DNA of 64,000 bases from Ruminococcus flavefaciens. Lineage in GTDB: Bacteria > Bacillota > Clostridia > Oscillospirales > Ruminococcaceae. The translations under genes were made by a program, and so were the position numbers. Under the pieces are notes generated by a model, which was not told the DNA's origin, made no database searches, and saw only the letters and a list, made by a program, of their open reading frames with translations. Of this stretch, positions 60,623 to 64,000 are shown in pieces (the stretch's first letter is position 1; every line of letters begins with the position of its first letter). The stretch covers positions 186,001 through 250,000 of the forward strand of contig JAMPAU010000002.1 in NCBI GenBank assembly GCA_023667045.1, read 5' to 3'.

Positions 60623-62494
60623 ATGTGCGGAATTGTAGGGTTTACTAACGATATTGACAATTCAAACACTGTCCTTGAAAAGATGATGGACAGAATCAGA
60701 CACAGAGGACCTGACGCAGAGGGAAAATATATTGATGAGGGCATAGCTTTAGGTCATCGCCGTCTCAGTATCATTGACGTAACTTCACAGGGCGACCAGC
60801 CTATTTTTAATGAAGACAGGTCTATGGTTATCGTATTCAACGGCGAGATTTATAACTATTCTGAAATCCGCTCTGAACTTGTCGAGGCTGGTCATAAGTT
60901 CAGAACAAACACAGACACAGAGGTTATTATACACGGTTATGAACAGTACGGCGAAAAACTTCTTGACAGGCTCAGAGGAATGTTTTCATTCGTAATATGG
61001 GACAAAAATAAAAAGGAGCTTTTCGGTGCAAGAGACTTTTTCGGCATAAAGCCTTTATATTATGCGGTAATGGGAAAAACTTTCATGTTCGGCTCTGAGA
61101 TAAAAAGTTTTCTCGAACACCCGAACTTTAAAAAGGAACTCAATGCGGACGTTCTTGAAAATTATCTTACTTTTCAGTATTCGCCGACCAATGAGACTTT
61201 TTTCAAGAATGTATATAAACTTCCGCCTGCTCATTATTTTGTTTTGCGTTCCGGCAAATTTGAGGCTCATCGCTACTGGGACGTACATTTCAATGAGGAC
61301 AATACCCCGAATCTTGACGAATGGGTGGATAAAATATCAGATACATTTCATGATTCTGTCGAGGCTCACAAAATTGCCGACGTTGAAGTAGGTTCTTTTC
61401 TTTCAAGCGGTGTGGATTCAAGCTATGTAGCGTCTGTTGCAGACGTTGACAAGACTTTTACTGTTGGTTTCGGAAATGACGAAAAATACAATGAAATCGG
61501 CTGGGCTAAAAACTTCTCAAAAGCTATCGGCAAGGAAAATACAAGCAAGGTGATTACTCCGGAAGAATACTGGGGAAATCTTGCAAAGATTCAGTACCAC
61601 ATGGACGAACCACTCGCCGACCCGTCAGCAGTTGCACTGTACTTTGTGTGCAATATAGCTTCTGAAAAACTTAAAGTAGTTTTATCCGGAGAGGGTGCAG
61701 ACGAAATATTCGGCGGTTACAACGTATACAGCGACCCCGACGGCACTCTTTATGATAGACTGCCGAGAGCAGTGAAAAGAACCGTTGCGGACATAGCTGA
61801 AAAACTTCCGGCTAAAAGGGGAGTGAACTTCTTTGTACGCAAGGGCAGAGACGTTGAAGAAAGATTTATAGGCAACGCTTATATGTTTACTTCTGAGGAC
61901 AGAAAAAAACTCCTCAAAATAAAAACTAAAGCTCCCGAACCGTCCGAAATCACAGCTAAATTCTATAAGCGTGTAAAAGGCAAGGACGATGTAACCAAAA
62001 TGCAGTACCTTGACCTGCATATGTGGATGTCTGGCGATATACTCCTAAAAGCCGACAAGATGAGCATGGCTAACTCCCTTGAATTACGTGTGCCTTTTCT
62101 TGACAAGGAAATTATGAGCCTTGCCGAAAAAATACCTACACGGTTCAGAGTTACGCACGACAAGGGAACAGACGAAACAAAATATATCACCAAGTATGCT
62201 ATGAGGCTCTCCGCTAAAAAAGACACTCCGCCACAAACCGCAAGCACATCAGCAAAAAAGAAACTCGGTTTTCCAGTGCCTATACGTGTATGGCTAAAAG
62301 AAGAAAAATACTATAATATAGTTAAAAGTGCTTTTGAAAGTGCAGACGCTGAAAAGTTCTTCAACAGAGAACCCCTAATTAAACTGCTCGACGACCACAG
62401 AGACGGAAAAGCCGACAACAGCCGTAAAATATGGACTGTTTTCATTTTCCTTGTGTGGTATGATGTTTATTTCAACAAAAACGGAGAATATTAA
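60623..62494 (+). CDS. asnB: Asparagine synthase (glutamine-hydrolysing)
   Basis: 623 residues. The class II amidotransferase needs an N-terminal cysteine, so the ATG at 60623 (MCGIVGF) is the start and the TTG three codons earlier is not. RHRGPDAEGKY, FNGEIYNYSE and NTDTEVI belong to the glutaminase half; SSGVDSSYVA is the PP-loop of the synthetase half, with LSGEGADEIFGGY and SLELRVPFLD. It makes asparagine from aspartate, ATP and glutamine. It may share a transcript with pyrB, 26 bases downstream. Confidence 0.95.
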   Translation: MCGIVGFTNDIDNSNTVLEKMMDRIRHRGPDAEGKYIDEGIALGHRRLSIIDVTSQGDQPIFNEDRSMVIVFNGEIYNYSEIRSELVEAGHKFRTNTDTEVIIHGYEQYGEKLLDRLRGMFSFVIWDKNKKELFGARDFFGIKPLYYAVMGKTFMFGSEIKSFLEHPNFKKELNADVLENYLTFQYSPTNETFFKNVYKLPPAHYFVLRSGKFEAHRYWDVHFNEDNTPNLDEWVDKISDTFHDSVEAHKIADVEVGSFLSSGVDSSYVASVADVDKTFTVGFGNDEKYNEIGWAKNFSKAIGKENTSKVITPEEYWGNLAKIQYHMDEPLADPSAVALYFVCNIASEKLKVVLSGEGADEIFGGYNVYSDPDGTLYDRLPRAVKRTVADIAEKLPAKRGVNFFVRKGRDVEERFIGNAYMFTSEDRKKLLKIKTKAPEPSEITAKFYKRVKGKDDVTKMQYLDLHMWMSGDILLKADKMSMANSLELRVPFLDKEIMSLAEKIPTRFRVTHDKGTDETKYITKYAMRLSAKKDTPPQTASTSAKKKLGFPVPIRVWLKEEKYYNIVKSAFESADAEKFFNREPLIKLLDDHRDGKADNSRKIWTVFIFLVWYDVYFNKNGEY

Positions 62495-62520
62495 AATACA
62501 AAATCGGAGGTAAAAATTAT

Positions 62521-63597
62521 ATGGCACATCAGCATCTTATCGACCTAAGCGACTACCCTGTTTCATGGTGGAAAAAGGTTGTAGAACTCGGCGAAAAAAT
62601 AAAAAACAATCCGGCAGAATACGCCCACGAGTGCGACGGCAAAATTATGGCTACTCTTTTCTATGAGCCGTCAACCCGTACACAGATGTCTTTTCAGACC
62701 GCTATGATACGTCTCGGCGGTCAGATAATAGGCTTTGACAATCCTGCTAACTCGTCCGTATCAAAGGGCGAAACAATCAAGGACACTACAAAGATAGTCA
62801 GCAGTTATGCAGACATTCTTGTAATCCGTCACCCCATAGCCGGAGCTTCAAAGGCTGCTGCACTTACTGCCGACTGTTCAGTAATCAATGCCGGAGACGG
62901 CGGACATCTTCACCCCACACAGACCCTTACCGACCTACTCACCTTGAAAATTGAAAAGAAAAAACTGTCCGGTCTCACTATAGGTATGTGCGGTGACTTA
63001 ATAAACGGTCGTACTGTGCATTCTCTCTGCAAAGCCCTTAGTATGTTTGAGAATAATAAGTTTATATTCATCTCTACGCCGGAATTACGTATGCCGGCTT
63101 ACATAAAAGACATCATCAAGGCTAACGGAAGTACTTTCGAGGAAGTCGACACCCTCGAAGAAGCTATAGACAAACTTGATGTTCTTTATATGACACGCAT
63201 TCAGCAGGAACGTTTCGCAAGCGAAGAAGAATATTTAGCTCAGAAAAATACTTACGTCCTTGACCGCAGAAAAATGCAACTTGCTAAAAAAGACATGATT
63301 GTACTGCACCCGTTGCCGAGAGTAGACGAGATAACAGTTGACGTTGACGAGGACAGCCGTGCTATGTACTTCACACAAGCTAAATACGGCGTGTTTGCAC
63401 GTATGGCACTTATACTTACCATACTAAGTGAAGACAAGTCCACACAGCTTTTAAAGGGCAAAATCTACAACTCTGTAAAATGTGACAACCCACGTTGCAT
63501 AACAAACCATGAACACTATTTACCTAAGAGTTTCCGTTCAAGCGGTGATGAAACACTCCTTGAATGCGAGTTCTGCGACGAGAGAAAACTTATATAA
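62521..63597 (+). CDS. pyrB: Aspartate carbamoyltransferase with fused PyrI-type zinc domain
   Basis: 358 residues. The catalytic chain (to about 310) has the carbamoyl-phosphate loop STRTQ at 51-55, GDGGHLHPTQTLTDL near 125-139 and HPLPR at 263-267. It is followed by about 45 residues with Cys321-x4-Cys326 and Cys349-x2-Cys352, matching the zinc domain of the separate regulatory chain PyrI but without PyrI's nucleotide-binding domain. The enzyme starts pyrimidine synthesis. The fused zinc module may hold catalytic trimers together without allosteric control. Confidence 0.93.
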   Translation: MAHQHLIDLSDYPVSWWKKVVELGEKIKNNPAEYAHECDGKIMATLFYEPSTRTQMSFQTAMIRLGGQIIGFDNPANSSVSKGETIKDTTKIVSSYADILVIRHPIAGASKAAALTADCSVINAGDGGHLHPTQTLTDLLTLKIEKKKLSGLTIGMCGDLINGRTVHSLCKALSMFENNKFIFISTPELRMPAYIKDIIKANGSTFEEVDTLEEAIDKLDVLYMTRIQQERFASEEEYLAQKNTYVLDRRKMQLAKKDMIVLHPLPRVDEITVDVDEDSRAMYFTQAKYGVFARMALILTILSEDKSTQLLKGKIYNSVKCDNPRCITNHEHYLPKSFRSSGDETLLECEFCDERKLI

Positions 63598-63605
63598 ATA
63601 AAACA

Positions 63606-63646
63606 AACCTGCTCCCTTATGTATTAGTTACACGGAGCAGGTTTTT
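63606..63646. terminator. Bidirectional terminator
   Basis: AACCTGCTCC and GGAGCAGGTT are perfect 10-base arms; T runs follow on both strands. It separates pyrB from the convergent leucine-rich-repeat gene. Confidence 0.9.
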
Positions 63647-63647
63647 A

Positions 63648-64000
63648 TTATTCGTATATGATATTGACATAAGGGGAGTTATATGTGCTTATATTTTCCG
63701 GAGTTCCGGAATGTACCGGAAGATATACCGCCATTAAATTCGGGTTATTGGCAACATATAGGTTTTCAAGGTATGAATTGACGTGGATTTCCCTTAGTGA
63801 ACTATCTGTTACTTCAAGGCTTCTGAGACTTTTGAACTTTTCAAGGTTAAGGACTGTTTCATTTTGTATTCCGGTAAGTTCTAATTTTGTAAGAGTAGCC
63901 GAAATATCCTGCAAACCGTCAAGGCTTTCAATTACAGGGTCAGGCTCAATCTCTGACGAAATACATAATTCCTTAAGGTTTTTCAGTCCGGAAAAGTCTT
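63648..64000 (-). CDS. C-terminal part of a leucine-rich-repeat protein (partial)
   Basis: The frame is open to the end of the window, so at least 117 codons belong to the gene and its start lies beyond. It holds leucine-rich repeats of about 20-22 residues (FSGLKNLKELCI, FKSLRSLEVTD, SYLENLYVANNPNL). Such repeats in Ruminococcus occur mostly in secreted or surface proteins, sometimes with dockerins, but no signal or dockerin is visible in this part. Confidence 0.75.
   Translation of the reverse strand, partial: DFSGLKNLKELCISSEIEPDPVIESLDGLQDISATLTKLELTGIQNETVLNLEKFKSLRSLEVTDSSLREIHVNSYLENLYVANNPNLMAVYLPVHSGTPENISTYNSPYVNIIYE

Overview
The window looks like a chromosomal segment of an anaerobic, spore-forming, low-to-moderate-GC Firmicute of the Ruminococcus type (Oscillospiraceae). 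Pointers are a secreted protein with a ruminococcal-style type I dockerin, the four-gene glgB-glgC-glgD-glgA glycogen cluster, spoIIE and yunB sporulation genes, an oxygen-independent cobalamin pathway, Clostridia-type families (DUF4364, DUF3781, BaiN-type flavoproteins) and AGGAGG-type ribosome binding sites. Genus assignment is an inference; no rRNA is present.

Layout. 1-10 kb: end of a zinc-ribbon protein, an acyl-CoA synthetase-like gene, a mazEF toxin-antitoxin pair, endonuclease V, a YbgC-type thioesterase, a DtxR-type regulator, a probable murL-murD2 pair (L-Glu ligation followed by epimerisation during peptidoglycan synthesis), a DUF3781 gene, cyclophilin, endonuclease IV and pduL. 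10-31.5 kb: a tRNA-Arg(CCU), a 670-base repeat-rich gap, then 23 same-strand genes with overlapping or nearly touching ends: mscS, a phosphoesterase, two flavoproteins, a small unknown, rsmA, and a nearly complete anaerobic cobalamin pathway (cbiL,D,F,G,H,J,ET,A, cobT,U,S,C, cbiB, cobD-like, cbiP, cbiC). 31.5-38 kb: a cobalamin riboswitch with terminator controls a surface lipoprotein form of the cobalt chelatase CbiK, a two-domain lipoprotein, and a BtuFCD-type ABC importer. 38-39.3 kb: a small cluster of decaying membrane or secreted genes. 39-46.5 kb: glyA, a dockerin protein with a membrane peptide, the aroB-aroA-aroC shikimate operon behind a structured leader, DUF4364 and yunB. 46.6-51.6 kb: a TetM/EF-G-like GTPase fused to a Rae1-type NYN nuclease, and spoIIE. 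51.7-57.7 kb: glycogen synthesis. 57.9-64 kb: two small conserved proteins, homoserine dehydrogenase with an ACT-domain partner, asnB, a pyrB fused to a PyrI-type zinc domain, and the end of a leucine-rich-repeat protein.

How the parts relate. The cobalamin genes would build the corrin ring and nucleotide loop, while the riboswitch-controlled genes downstream would acquire corrinoid or cobalt when cobalamin is scarce. No corrinoid adenosyltransferase, no uroporphyrinogen methyltransferase and no Cbi cobalt transporter is seen here. The biosynthetic genes themselves have no recognisable riboswitch in front of them.

Most unusual material: the GTPase-nuclease fusion, the murL-murD2 pair, an intergenic repeat family that keeps one AT-rich scaffold but carries a different short iterated word in each copy, the CbiK lipoprotein, and the aroB leader with competing hairpins. 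All calls come from reading the sequence without database searches.
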